Below, piece after piece: positions 26,425 through 35,789 of a stretch of 46,613 nt of DNA. The stretch covers positions 1 through 46,613 of the forward strand of contig NZ_RZGS01000019.1 in assembly GCF_003989745.1 (NCBI RefSeq). The letters are read 5' to 3'. The translations under genes and the position numbers were made by a program. Position 1 is the first letter of the stretch. The number at the start of each line of letters is the position of its first letter. A model generated the notes under the pieces. That model worked only from the letters and a program-made list of their open reading frames with translations. It had not been told where the DNA came from and ran no database searches. Origin of the DNA: Legionella septentrionalis (GTDB taxonomy: Bacteria; Pseudomonadota; Gammaproteobacteria; Legionellales; Legionellaceae).

Positions 26425-28386
26425 ATGAAACAAAAGGCGTTGCAGTTTATCCGTGGTGGACAAATATTTGATTACAATTGGAAACAATGGTTCCAGGTTT
26501 CAGGACGTATTTTAAATCTTGCTATTATTGGATTTATCCTCCTTGTCACTTTATTAGTTTTATATACATCTTGGACAGAAATTAAGTTACTGGGATTGCA
26601 GGAGTATAGTCGTTTTTTAGTGAAAACAGGCTATGAAGACCAGGTTGTATGGACTAGCACTAATGGCAGTACAGTAAATGCAAGCTACTATCTTAAAGCC
26701 AAAACCATTCAATCAGCTATTCATTATGCTAAAGCCTCTCTTTTACGTAATACACTATTGTCTCTTTTCATCGGCACGATTATTTATATAGGAATTATTA
26801 TTCTCTTTACGCGCTTGTTTATTCGCAAAGGAGAGAAATATAGTAAAGATAAATTTGTTTCAGGTACTAGGCTAAGCCATTCGCTAAAAGAAACAAAAAA
26901 GTCAGTGGTGAATTCATCACGTGGTGTTTCTGATATCAGGATGTTGTCAGTACTACCAATACCTGCTCGTTCGGAATTTCAGGGATTCTTTTTCCACGGA
27001 TCAACTGGCTCTGGAAAAACCCAAGCGATTATGAGGCTTCTTGATGAAATTAGACGCCTTGGTGATCCTGCGATCATTTATGATAAAGAATGCACTATAA
27101 AACCTTATTTCTTTGATGAAAAACTGGATGTAGAGCTTAACCCTGTTTCCAATCGTTGTGCTCCTTGGGATTTATGGAAGGAATGTGAAAATCCAATGGA
27201 ATTTGGCAGCCTTGCTGCTTATCTTATTCCCAAATCTGTGCAGGGAAGTGATCCCTTTTGGGTTGATTCGGCAAGAACAATTTTAACTTCCATGGCTTGG
27301 AAAATTCGAAATAGAGATGATAAAGACGCTATTTTATTATTGAAGCTGTTATTGACAACTTCGCTTGAGGAGATGCGAGATATTCTAAAGGGCACAGAAT
27401 CTGAAAATTTAGTCAGTAAGGAAATTGAAAAAACAGCGATTTCTATCAAATCCGTACTTGCTACTTACACTAAAGCCTTGCGCTTTTTAGAAGGATTAAA
27501 TCCAGATAAGGATTCAGGCTTTTCAATTAAAGAATGGATAAAAAACGCTCATGATTCTTCAAATAAACCAAAGGGATGGTTATTTATAACCTCTCGTTCG
27601 AAATACCACAAAGAAATTAAGCCGTTGATATCGCTGTGGTTAGGGCTTGCAATGTTGGGAATCCAATCATTAAAGCCCAACACCAATAAACGCATTTGGC
27701 TAATTATGGATGAGCTTGCGAGTTTACATCGTTTGGAAATGTTATCCGATACTTTGGCTGATATTCGAAAATTTGGGGGCTGTGTTGCAGTCGGCATTCA
27801 ATCTATTTCACAACTTGAATTTCTCTACGGAAGCCACGAGGCTCATGCCATTGTGGATTTACTTAATACCAGTCTTTATTTCAGAAGTCCTAAAAGTCGT
27901 GTAGCGAAATGGGTTTCCGATGATTTAGGGGAACAAGTGATTGAAGAGGTTCGCGAGTCGCAATCCTATGGACCTAATTCCATCAGGGATGGCAATACCA
28001 TTGGCTCACAAAAGATTGTTCGTAAAACAGTGGATGCGGGCAGTGTGATGACCATGGAAGATTTGGAGTGCTATGTAAGATTAACGGGTAACCATCCCAT
28101 TGCCAAAATTAAAAGCGATTACATTGAAAGGCCGGTGAAAATTGAACCTTTAATTGAGCGAAGCATTGATTTTGATGCCTTGGAAAAAGTTAATCAAATC
28201 GCAATCAAAGCTCAAAATAATCCGCTTACTGATAAAGATATAAAAAAAATGCAAGCATTTGAAGAGGAGGCCTTTGCAATCGAAGAAGAGGAATCTGAGG
28301 AAAAGTATTCAGACAAATTTCCCAATAATTCAGAGCAAATTGAAAATAGAGAAGCCTCCTTGATGTATGAAGAAACACGATTTTAA
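26425..28386 (+). CDS. traD: TraD, type IV coupling protein
   Basis: A 653-residue inner-membrane DNA pump that brings the relaxosome to the channel. Two N-terminal membrane helices (about residues 30-52 and 105-130) flank a small periplasmic loop. Walker A is GSTGSGKTQAIM (about residues 192-203) and Walker B is IWLIMDELASLHRL. A typical VAVGIQSISQLEFLYG motif follows. The tail is Glu-rich, as in coupling proteins that dock relaxase. F TraD is 717-738 residues. Confidence 0.95.
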   Translation: MKQKALQFIRGGQIFDYNWKQWFQVSGRILNLAIIGFILLVTLLVLYTSWTEIKLLGLQEYSRFLVKTGYEDQVVWTSTNGSTVNASYYLKAKTIQSAIHYAKASLLRNTLLSLFIGTIIYIGIIILFTRLFIRKGEKYSKDKFVSGTRLSHSLKETKKSVVNSSRGVSDIRMLSVLPIPARSEFQGFFFHGSTGSGKTQAIMRLLDEIRRLGDPAIIYDKECTIKPYFFDEKLDVELNPVSNRCAPWDLWKECENPMEFGSLAAYLIPKSVQGSDPFWVDSARTILTSMAWKIRNRDDKDAILLLKLLLTTSLEEMRDILKGTESENLVSKEIEKTAISIKSVLATYTKALRFLEGLNPDKDSGFSIKEWIKNAHDSSNKPKGWLFITSRSKYHKEIKPLISLWLGLAMLGIQSLKPNTNKRIWLIMDELASLHRLEMLSDTLADIRKFGGCVAVGIQSISQLEFLYGSHEAHAIVDLLNTSLYFRSPKSRVAKWVSDDLGEQVIEEVRESQSYGPNSIRDGNTIGSQKIVRKTVDAGSVMTMEDLECYVRLTGNHPIAKIKSDYIERPVKIEPLIERSIDFDALEKVNQIAIKAQNNPLTDKDIKKMQAFEEEAFAIEEEESEEKYSDKFPNNSEQIENREASLMYEETRF

Positions 28387-28407
28387 TCAGTAAGAGCAAG
28401 GGAAGTT

Positions 28408-31400
28408 ATGTTGTCGATTAAACCTGTTAAGTCAGCATCAGGTGCTGCTAAATATTACAATGCGGAAGATAATTATTATCTTTCTGACATTGAATCTTTG
28501 GACAAGGCATCAAGCTGGTATGGAAAGGGAGCATTCACACTTAGCTTGTCAGGAATGATTGAAAGAGAAGCTTTTCTATCTCTTTTACAAGGAAGATTAC
28601 CGTCTGGACAGCAATTAGGTATCAAAAATGAAAAAGGTGAAATTGAACATAGGCCTGCCACGGACGTGACTTTATCTGCACCAAAATCAGTCTCCTTATT
28701 AAGCCTTGTTGGTGGTGATGAGCGATTAATAAAAGCACATGAAAAAGCAGTATCCAAGACTTTGGATGCCATCGAAGATCAAATTGCTGAAGCACGCATT
28801 ACTGAAAAAGGAGAAACTCGTTTTGAAAAAACTAAAAATTTAGTTGTTGCCCAGTTTCAACATACAAGTTCAAGAGAGCTCGATCCTCAACTTCATAATC
28901 ACTGCCTAATTCTGAACATGACAGAACGTTCCGATGGAAAATGGCGAGCATTGTCTTCAAAAAGCAAAAATGACAAGGAGCATAATGATAACGGCTTTCG
29001 GGAACAGCTTTATAAAAATCAACATTACTTTGGTCTTATATATACTTCAGAGCTTGCAAAAGAGATAAGGGCGCTTGGATATGATATTGAGGTTAAAGAT
29101 GAATATGGCAATTTCGAAATTAAGGGTTTGCCAAAAGCTTATTTGGAGCACACTTCCAAACGAAGGGTTCAAATCCTTAATCGGCTTCAAGAACTTTCTT
29201 TAACCAGTGCTAAAGCGGCTGAAAAAGCCAATTTGGACTTGAGATCAGAAAAAGAAACGGTGGACAACGCCAGCTTAAAAGAATTTTGGCGTGAAGAGGC
29301 AGAGAAATATGGAATTGATTTTGAACGATTAATCGCACAATCAAAGTCCATTGATGCCGGAGACGTGCAAATTAATGAGGATTTAGTGATTAGTGCTGAT
29401 GCAAAAGAAGCATTAAATGATGCGCTCGATCACTTATCTGAATTTAATACCCACATTAAACATGCAAGTCTCATCAAAGAAGCCTTTAAATTTGCGGTGG
29501 GCTTGGTGTCACATGAAGAATTGGAGCAAGAACTTTCCAATAAATTACAAACCAAAGAAATCCTCGGGATTGAACATCAATTTTATACCTCTAAAAATAT
29601 GCTTAAGCGTGAGGAACAATTCATTGCACAGTTTAGAGAAACAAAGAAAAGAGGCTTTGCAATTGATGTTGAAGGGGCTTCTTTGAGTGCTAATATCTTG
29701 CGCTCTAAAGATGCGGTGCATTTGATTGATATACAAGGACTCTCTTCAGAAAAGGAATTGCTTCAAGAACTGGTACAAACAACTGAAGAAGAGGGTTTTC
29801 GTGCTTTTATTTTGAATCAGGGAAAATTTCAGGCAGCACGAATTAATGACACTATTCACCGCGATAGTTCAACCTGGAAAAAGTGGTTCTTTAATCTATT
29901 TAAACCTAATGTGGCACATACAGTCTCTGGTTTTAAATTCAATTATGAACAGCAAATTAAACAAGGTAAGGCACAACATGATGTCCTTATTATTCATGAT
30001 GCACAAAAACTTTCTTATAATGATTTATCCGATTTAGAAAGGCTTGCGCAAAAAAATCAAAGCAAACTTATTCTTTTAAATAATCAGCAATCACGTGCGG
30101 GATCTCATGCCGGCAACCCCATCACAGCACTTCGTGAAGCTCAAATTATAAGTCAAACTTCGCAACAATCTAAACCAGAGCATCTTATTGAAATTCATCC
30201 TACCCAGCATGGAAAAGAAGATGTTGCAGCATGCTTTGCCAAAATGGGAAAAGAGGAGCGCGAACAAACACATGTTATAGCGTTAACCAATAAAGATCAC
30301 AAAGATTTAACTGAATCAATTCGTGCTCACTTGCAAAACCACGGGGAAATTTCCTGGCATACGCGTGAAATAACGGTGCTTGGTAATGAGTATTTAAGTG
30401 AAGCTCAAAGAAAACATCTCAAATTTTACGAACCTGGATATCAAATAACTTTAAGTCCATTTACCAAAAACCAAGAGAACCTGAAAATTGTCGCAAAAGA
30501 CGAACACCATCTTGTGGCGCAAGATAAAAACGGAATTCAAAAGAACGTAACACCTTCGATGCTTCATGATGCTTTGGTTACCAAAACCAAGCCGCTTGAA
30601 ATCGGAGCAGGGGATGTTCTTTGTAGTCATCAGGACTTTATGATAGGGCAGTTTAAAATGAATAAAGGCCAGCAATTCTATGTAACTGATATTCAATCAG
30701 ACGGTGTGGTGTTAAGCCATAACGGCAAATCACGTCTCTATTTCTCCAATGAAGAATTAACTTCCCTGAAACTTGATTATGATTATGTAAAAAAGCCATC
30801 TCATCTTAAAAATCCCATTAATCATGCCCTAGTTCCCCTGAAAAGTTATCAAATCAATCAAAATTGTCTTGGAGAAATTGCTGAATTTGCTAAGACTGTA
30901 CGCCTTTATACTGAAGATAAAGACAAAGCGCGTGAGGCGCTGGTTAAAGAACAATTACGGTACACGATCAAAGAATCAATTGAGAATTCTGCAACGATGA
31001 TTTATCGAGATTGCAGTTTTGCACCTATAGCAATTAAGGATTCACTTAAGCAATTGGAGGAAATTTTTAAAAAATCAGGCTTGGATTCCTCTGAAACAGT
31101 TATTTCCAAAGCATTACATTTCGCTATAGCAAAATTGGGTGAGAGAGAGGCGGCTATTTCCCATTATAACTTACTAAAAGAAGCGGTAGTTTCGGCAATG
31201 GGTAAAGCATCTGTTACAGATATTGAAAAAGCACTTTCCGAGAAACAGGAGAGGGGAGAGTTAATCCATGCAAACACCTACTGGATAACACCACAAGCTT
31301 TGAAAGTTGAACAACAAATTCTTGCTAACAATAAAAATGCACAAAATTGCCTTTCTCCTATTTTGGAAAAAGAAATTACATTCCCTGAGCACCTCACTCA

Positions 31401-34131
31401 TGGGCAAAAAAGTGCCGTTTCTTTGGTTCTTGGTACAAGAGATCGATTTGTATCTGTGCAAGGGCTTGCTGGTGTTGGTAAAACCACCATGATGCAAGTC
31501 TTGCAGCAAAAAGCAGAAGCATCCGGTTACCATGTAGTAGGGTTAGCTCCCATGCACACTTCTAAGGAAGAGCTGATTGCTAACAAAATTGACGCCCAAA
31601 CGATTGCCCAATTTCTAGTAGAAGATAAAAAGTTTGACGATAAAACACTTTTTATCATTGATGAATGCTCCATGATAGGTAATGAAGATTATTTGAATAT
31701 CCAAGAAAAAATAAAATCTTTTAACGCACGCGCTGTATTTTCAGGAGATATTACTCAATTACAATCGCCAACTGCGGGAATTCCTCATGAATTAACCATA
31801 AAAACTACATCTCAAAAACAAGCCAAAATGTCCGAAATTATGAGACAAAACGCAAATCCTATTTTGAAAGAGGGAGTATTGCATGCAATTAACAAAAATA
31901 TTGACGACTCTTTTAATCAGTTGAATAAAATCAATCCCGAAGATTACATTAAGCGAAGTGCTCCTCTGGAAAACGAAACAAAAACCTCTGTAACTGAAAT
32001 CAGCTGTTTTAATAAGAAAGAAAAAAAGACAGATTACACGCCTATCTACAGAGCAATAGCGAATGATTATTTATCTCGTATCCCCGAACATCAGGAAAAG
32101 ACTTTGGTTATTGCGCATGCGCATGAAGATAGAAAAATCATTAATAGCCTTATTCGTGAAGGACTTAAAGAACAAGGGCAAATTGCAAAAGAGGAGATCT
32201 CATGCATACGACTTAAAAATGTTTCGTTAACGAACGCAGAGTTATTGGATGTAAATCACTTCAAACCTGGACAGATAATTCGTTTTGAGAAAAATTACTC
32301 TGTTGCTGAGAAGGGAGGTTATCTCAAGATTGAAGGATTAGATAAAGAAAAAAATTTATTACACTGTTTAGAAAAGGGCAAAATTAAATTCTCTATTAAT
32401 CCTGCCAAAATAGCGATCAAGTCGGGCATGACAGTTTATGAAGAAGAGCAAGTCAATCTTGCTTCCGGTGATCGTATTAGGCTTAAATTGTCGCAAAAAA
32501 ATATTAGCCATATCGCCAACAAAGAATACACCATTGAATCCCTATTTAATCAAAAAGCGCATCTAAAAAATGAAGAAGGTTCTTTAGTGATTGATTTAAC
32601 TCAGTTAGAACATCGTCATTGGGATTATGCTTATTCAACAACGGCATTTGGTGCGCAGGGACAAACATCTCCCTTTGTCATTGCACTTGAGCTTGCAAAA
32701 AGGCGCCAGGCCACCAGCTATCGCGCGCACATCATTGATGTGACTCGCCCAAGAGCTCAGGTAACCATTTATACTGAAAATCAACAAGCGCTGATTGAGC
32801 GGTATAAGAAATTTGAGGGAGATAAAACATCGGCTTGGTTGGTTAATGGGTTGAAAAAAACAGGTGAGATTCAAATTAAATCTGAACTAAATAAGAGCCA
32901 AGAAATTTCATCAAAAAATAATAACAAGAAGCTCACTTTTGAAAGGAGACAGGAAACCGTACAAAAAATCAGCGATGCACTCACAGCCCAATTTGAGAAC
33001 TTGGCTCATCATTTATTAGGTGAGCCGAATCAAAAACTTTCTTCATCAAATAACCTTCGATATGGAAGCAAAGGAAGCTTAAGCTTAAATCTCCAAAAAG
33101 GTTTATGGCATAACTTTGAAACAGGAGAAAAAGGCAATGCGTTGCAATTAATTGCTATGCAAATGGGTTTCTCTGATTTCAAGGATACGGTTGGCTACGC
33201 TAAAGATTACTTAAATTACGAGGACAATAAGGTACAAATCCGGCAGGTTAATCCCATACAGAAAATACGACACAAAGAATCAAATAACAAAAAACAATAT
33301 GCGGAAAAACTTTTTAATCAGAGTCGCCCCATTCATGGCACACTCGCTGAAGCATATCTTAAAAATCGCGGAATTTTAGAATATAAAAGTGAAGCATTAC
33401 GATTTTTACCACGAATTTCAACCTTGCATGATAAGGACAAAACACATGTTCCAGCTTTATTATGTGTGGCAAAGGATGAAGAGGGGAAAATTAATCATGT
33501 CCAAGTTATAAGACTTGATCCTATTTCAGGAGACAAAGACAAACAGTCAAACATTGCCAAACAGACCTATGGCTCCATTAATGGTATCGGGATTGAATTA
33601 AATAAACACGGCAATACAGATGTTACCTTTCTTACGGAAGGAGTCGAAACAGGTCTATCGATTCTTGAAAGTGATAAAAATGCTAATGTTCTTGCACTCT
33701 TAAGTAAAAGTAATTTTGCTAATGTCAATCTAAAGCAATTAGGAAATCATGTGGTTTTATGCCTTGACAATGATGGAGAAAAAACATTTTCAGACAACCT
33801 TATCAGAAAGGCGGTAGAACGCTTGGAGCAAGCAGGGAAAAAGATCTCAATAGTCCTTCCCGACAAATCTGGCACAGATTTCAACGATACCTTGAAAAGC
33901 AGGGGCATTTTAGGTGTTAGAAGCCTTATCAATAAAACAATAAGTGGACATGAATTATTAAAAAATTACGAAAAATTTAGTCAGTTTACAGGCGATACTT
34001 CGGGCCTGTTTCCTAAAGAGCAAGCCCTATTAAAAGATAAAAAAATTAGTGATCCATTGACTAATAATATAATGCCAACTCAGGCTCATAGAATAACTTC
34101 TTCACCAAAAGAATTGGTTCTTGAGCGATAA
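28408..34131 (+). CDS. traI: TraI, MobF relaxase-helicase with C-terminal Toprim/primase-like module
   Basis: A 1907-residue protein. Residues 1-300 are a TrwC/MobF relaxase with N-terminal Tyr pairs (Tyr16-17, Tyr23-24) and the metal triad His152, His163, His165 (ELDPQLHNHCLILNM). About 400-800 resembles the vestigial helicase of F TraI. About 985-1500 is an active RecD-like helicase (Walker A GLAGVGKTTM, Walker B LFIIDECSMIG, late STTAFGAQGQTSPFVI). From about 1510 to 1850 there is a module absent from F TraI. It has RYGSKGSLSLNLQKGLWHNF, as in primase zinc-binding-like domains, then AEAYLKNRGI, and a Toprim-type pair TEGVETGLSIL and VVLCLDNDGE. F TraI is 1756 residues. The start at 28408 follows AAGGGAAG. 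Confidence 0.93.
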   Translation: MLSIKPVKSASGAAKYYNAEDNYYLSDIESLDKASSWYGKGAFTLSLSGMIEREAFLSLLQGRLPSGQQLGIKNEKGEIEHRPATDVTLSAPKSVSLLSLVGGDERLIKAHEKAVSKTLDAIEDQIAEARITEKGETRFEKTKNLVVAQFQHTSSRELDPQLHNHCLILNMTERSDGKWRALSSKSKNDKEHNDNGFREQLYKNQHYFGLIYTSELAKEIRALGYDIEVKDEYGNFEIKGLPKAYLEHTSKRRVQILNRLQELSLTSAKAAEKANLDLRSEKETVDNASLKEFWREEAEKYGIDFERLIAQSKSIDAGDVQINEDLVISADAKEALNDALDHLSEFNTHIKHASLIKEAFKFAVGLVSHEELEQELSNKLQTKEILGIEHQFYTSKNMLKREEQFIAQFRETKKRGFAIDVEGASLSANILRSKDAVHLIDIQGLSSEKELLQELVQTTEEEGFRAFILNQGKFQAARINDTIHRDSSTWKKWFFNLFKPNVAHTVSGFKFNYEQQIKQGKAQHDVLIIHDAQKLSYNDLSDLERLAQKNQSKLILLNNQQSRAGSHAGNPITALREAQIISQTSQQSKPEHLIEIHPTQHGKEDVAACFAKMGKEEREQTHVIALTNKDHKDLTESIRAHLQNHGEISWHTREITVLGNEYLSEAQRKHLKFYEPGYQITLSPFTKNQENLKIVAKDEHHLVAQDKNGIQKNVTPSMLHDALVTKTKPLEIGAGDVLCSHQDFMIGQFKMNKGQQFYVTDIQSDGVVLSHNGKSRLYFSNEELTSLKLDYDYVKKPSHLKNPINHALVPLKSYQINQNCLGEIAEFAKTVRLYTEDKDKAREALVKEQLRYTIKESIENSATMIYRDCSFAPIAIKDSLKQLEEIFKKSGLDSSETVISKALHFAIAKLGEREAAISHYNLLKEAVVSAMGKASVTDIEKALSEKQERGELIHANTYWITPQALKVEQQILANNKNAQNCLSPILEKEITFPEHLTHGQKSAVSLVLGTRDRFVSVQGLAGVGKTTMMQVLQQKAEASGYHVVGLAPMHTSKEELIANKIDAQTIAQFLVEDKKFDDKTLFIIDECSMIGNEDYLNIQEKIKSFNARAVFSGDITQLQSPTAGIPHELTIKTTSQKQAKMSEIMRQNANPILKEGVLHAINKNIDDSFNQLNKINPEDYIKRSAPLENETKTSVTEISCFNKKEKKTDYTPIYRAIANDYLSRIPEHQEKTLVIAHAHEDRKIINSLIREGLKEQGQIAKEEISCIRLKNVSLTNAELLDVNHFKPGQIIRFEKNYSVAEKGGYLKIEGLDKEKNLLHCLEKGKIKFSINPAKIAIKSGMTVYEEEQVNLASGDRIRLKLSQKNISHIANKEYTIESLFNQKAHLKNEEGSLVIDLTQLEHRHWDYAYSTTAFGAQGQTSPFVIALELAKRRQATSYRAHIIDVTRPRAQVTIYTENQQALIERYKKFEGDKTSAWLVNGLKKTGEIQIKSELNKSQEISSKNNNKKLTFERRQETVQKISDALTAQFENLAHHLLGEPNQKLSSSNNLRYGSKGSLSLNLQKGLWHNFETGEKGNALQLIAMQMGFSDFKDTVGYAKDYLNYEDNKVQIRQVNPIQKIRHKESNNKKQYAEKLFNQSRPIHGTLAEAYLKNRGILEYKSEALRFLPRISTLHDKDKTHVPALLCVAKDEEGKINHVQVIRLDPISGDKDKQSNIAKQTYGSINGIGIELNKHGNTDVTFLTEGVETGLSILESDKNANVLALLSKSNFANVNLKQLGNHVVLCLDNDGEKTFSDNLIRKAVERLEQAGKKISIVLPDKSGTDFNDTLKSRGILGVRSLINKTISGHELLKNYEKFSQFTGDTSGLFPKEQALLKDKKISDPLTNNIMPTQAHRITSSPKELVLER

Positions 34132-34143
34132 CCTATTAATATA

Positions 34144-34590
34144 TTACTTCGAATCTTGCCAACCAGAATTTGCTGTTTCAATAGGAAGTTGTTTCATGCC
34201 TATGCTATTCGGAATTGCTTCGATTTCAGTATATTTATGGAGTTGGAATTCACCACAAACGGTATTGATATAATCAATGGCTTGCCGCTTTGCGCTGGTA
34301 ATTTCTTCGTTTGAAATTTTGCCACTATCCATAAGAATATGCATCCTTAATAAATAAAGAATATGCGGCATTGTGACATGCAATTGTTCCAATAATTTTT
34401 TGGAAGAATTTGCCGGTTTTTCAAAATTCTCACTAATATCAATTTTGTTTTCAGCGCACCACTTTATTAATGCTTTTAATGCTCTACCTGGTGAGCGACG
34501 TGAGCTATATCTAAATAATTTTTTATTCTTTGAAATAGCCTCTAAATACGCTATTTCTTCCTCAGATAGTCGCACGGATAAGCTGGTCAT
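34144..34590 (-). CDS. Ribbon-helix-helix relaxosome accessory protein (TraY/MobC-like)
   Basis: A 148-residue protein read leftward towards the end of traI, with ATG 34590 behind AGGA. The first 50 residues (TSLSVRLSEEEIAYLEAISK, then ALKALIKWCAENKIDI) look like a ribbon-helix-helix DNA-binding domain. The remainder is helical (PHILYLLRMHILMDSGKISN). It is immediately beside the predicted oriT, which suggests that it binds oriT as part of the relaxosome and may self-regulate. Assignment to TraY, TraM or MobC specifically is not possible by eye. Confidence 0.6.
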   Translation of the reverse strand: MTSLSVRLSEEEIAYLEAISKNKKLFRYSSRRSPGRALKALIKWCAENKIDISENFEKPANSSKKLLEQLHVTMPHILYLLRMHILMDSGKISNEEITSAKRQAIDYINTVCGEFQLHKYTEIEAIPNSIGMKQLPIETANSGWQDSK

Positions 34591-35029
34591 TTTTATTTCC
34601 TTGACGATTTTTTACATTACCCACAGTAAGTTGAACTCAATAATTAATTTGGAGAGTTTTATAAAAAAGTGTGCAATTGTAATCAAATTTAAATTAATTT
34701 ATTTAATTTCAATAGATTATAAATTGTTTACAAAAGATTACAATCTATGAGATAGATTTTTTTCAAAAAATTAAAAACAAAATTTATAATAAATATTACT
34801 TAATTATCAATAACTTATCTGAAATAAAATGCAATATTTATATTGCGTGGTGTGTGCTTGTTTTTAGAAGTTACTATTTTTGTGTTTTTATTTGCCATGA
34901 TTTTTTTATGATTTTTTTATGGTTTTTGTTTGATTTCTTGTTGAGCGCAGTTCAATTGCGCGTTTGTGATTTGACTCGATTGGTGATGTTCTCTACCATC
35001 TGACTTAATACTTTAAAAAGGAGTTTTAA
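34591..35029. other. AT-rich oriT-containing intergenic region
   Basis: These 439 bases hold no credible gene. They contain the predicted nic region (34831-34860), a tandem repeat of ATGATTTTTTT at 34897-34918 followed by a third degenerate copy, and a short GCGCA/TGCGC hairpin near 34946-34962. AT-rich stretches with bends next to nic are usual in F-like oriT regions, where IHF binds. Confidence 0.6.
34831..34860 (+). other. oriT: Predicted oriT core: hairpin plus F-like nic sequence
   Basis: GCAATAT-TT-ATATTGC (34831-34846) is a perfect 7-bp hairpin. Overlapping it, GCGTGGTGTGTGCTTG (34845-34860) resembles the F nic region GCGTGGGGTGTGGTGCTTT with three fewer bases. MobF relaxases bind a hairpin immediately 5' of their nic site. 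The cut is expected around 34853-34855 on the + strand. This orientation sends the right side (35 kb onwards) into the recipient first and the tra operon last, as in F. The match is by eye. Confidence 0.65.
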
Positions 35030-35302
35030 ATGATCATGCTTCCAATCTTAATAATTGTTGTGTTTTTAGCTATCATTATTACCAACTCAAGAAACGCAAA
35101 AAACAATAAACAAAATTTCGATATTGAATCAAATCAAACACAATACAATCCTGCAACGGGACTGCCAATGATTGGTGCTTTAGATAGCATGGGAAATTCT
35201 ATTGGAACAAGTGCATCTGATAGAGACAATTATTGGAATAATGATTATCATCGTAATTCAACATACAATAGCAGTTATGATCCATTCAATAATCGCTATT
35301 AA
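35030..35302 (+). CDS. Small membrane-anchored protein, leading region
   Basis: A 90-residue protein starting at 35030 behind AAGGAG. Residues 2-19 form one membrane segment (MLPILIIVVFLAIIITNS). The rest is Asn/Ser/Tyr-rich and probably disordered (NDYHRNSTYNSSYDPFNNRY). It begins about 175 bases from the predicted nic site, so it would be among the first genes to enter a recipient. No family is recognised. Confidence 0.55.
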   Translation: MIMLPILIIVVFLAIIITNSRNAKNNKQNFDIESNQTQYNPATGLPMIGALDSMGNSIGTSASDRDNYWNNDYHRNSTYNSSYDPFNNRY

Positions 35303-35335
35303 CGCTATTTTATAAATTTTAATTGAGGACTTATT

Positions 35336-35539
35336 ATGGCTTTAATCAGTGCGAAAGTAACACCTGAAAAAGAAAAAATTAAAATCGAAATAACCAAAGA
35401 TATCTACTCGGAAATAAAGGCGTACTGCTCATGGGCTGGGATCGATGATATTAGTCATTTCTTTGAAGAATCATCTGTTATGATTTTCGCAAAAGACAAA
35501 GAGTGGAAGCAACACAGAAATCTCATCCCACCCCGTTAA
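35336..35539 (+). CDS. Small conserved-looking protein of unknown function
   Basis: A 67-residue protein starting at 35336 with GAGG seven bases upstream. It reads KIEITKDIYSEIKAYCSWAG then IDDISHFFEESSVMIFAKDK, a short strand-helix-helix pattern like small plasmid DNA-binding proteins. Its last 69 bases overlap the 3' end of the leftward gene 35471-35704. It follows the small membrane protein by 33 bases and probably shares its transcript. Confidence 0.55.
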   Translation: MALISAKVTPEKEKIKIEITKDIYSEIKAYCSWAGIDDISHFFEESSVMIFAKDKEWKQHRNLIPPR

Positions 35540-35704
35540 ATCCTTCGCCGTCTTTAAAGCGTTATCATTAACAAAGAAGACTCTTGGCACCCCATAAGTC
35601 CATATAATCCCATCAACTCCGTTAAGTATTGCGCCTTCAAAACCCCAGTCATTCATTTCTTGTTCTGGATTATTGCGTCCGTGGTATAATCTTAATTTCA
35701 TCAT
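35471..35704 (-). CDS. Small protein downstream of the antirestriction gene
   Basis: A 77-residue protein starting ATGATG at 35704 behind AAGGA. It reads MMKLRLYHGRNNPEQEMNDW then GFEGAILNGVDGIIWTYGVP. Short proteins beginning LRLYHGR..P...M.DWG are common next to antirestriction genes on plasmids, with no known activity. It is in the same leftward transcript as the KlcA/ArdB gene, 85 bases after it. Its 3' end overlaps the convergent gene 35336-35539, so the true C-terminus may have been changed by rearrangement. Confidence 0.55.
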   Translation of the reverse strand: MMKLRLYHGRNNPEQEMNDWGFEGAILNGVDGIIWTYGVPRVFFVNDNALKTAKDLTGWDEISVLLPLFVFCENHNR

Positions 35705-35789
35705 TTTTCCTTTATCCAACATTAATCTTGATTTTTTTTTCCACTTTTTAGAGGCCGCAATTTAAATTTACGACCTCTTTTTAATGTGA

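Noticed and set aside
34373-34750. Rightward frame opposite the ribbon-helix-helix gene
   Set aside because: It is antisense to a better-supported gene, has no ribosome site and runs into the oriT region.
34897-34930. T-rich tandem repeats as replication iterons
   Set aside because: Too short and low in complexity, and located next to oriT rather than the rep-like gene.
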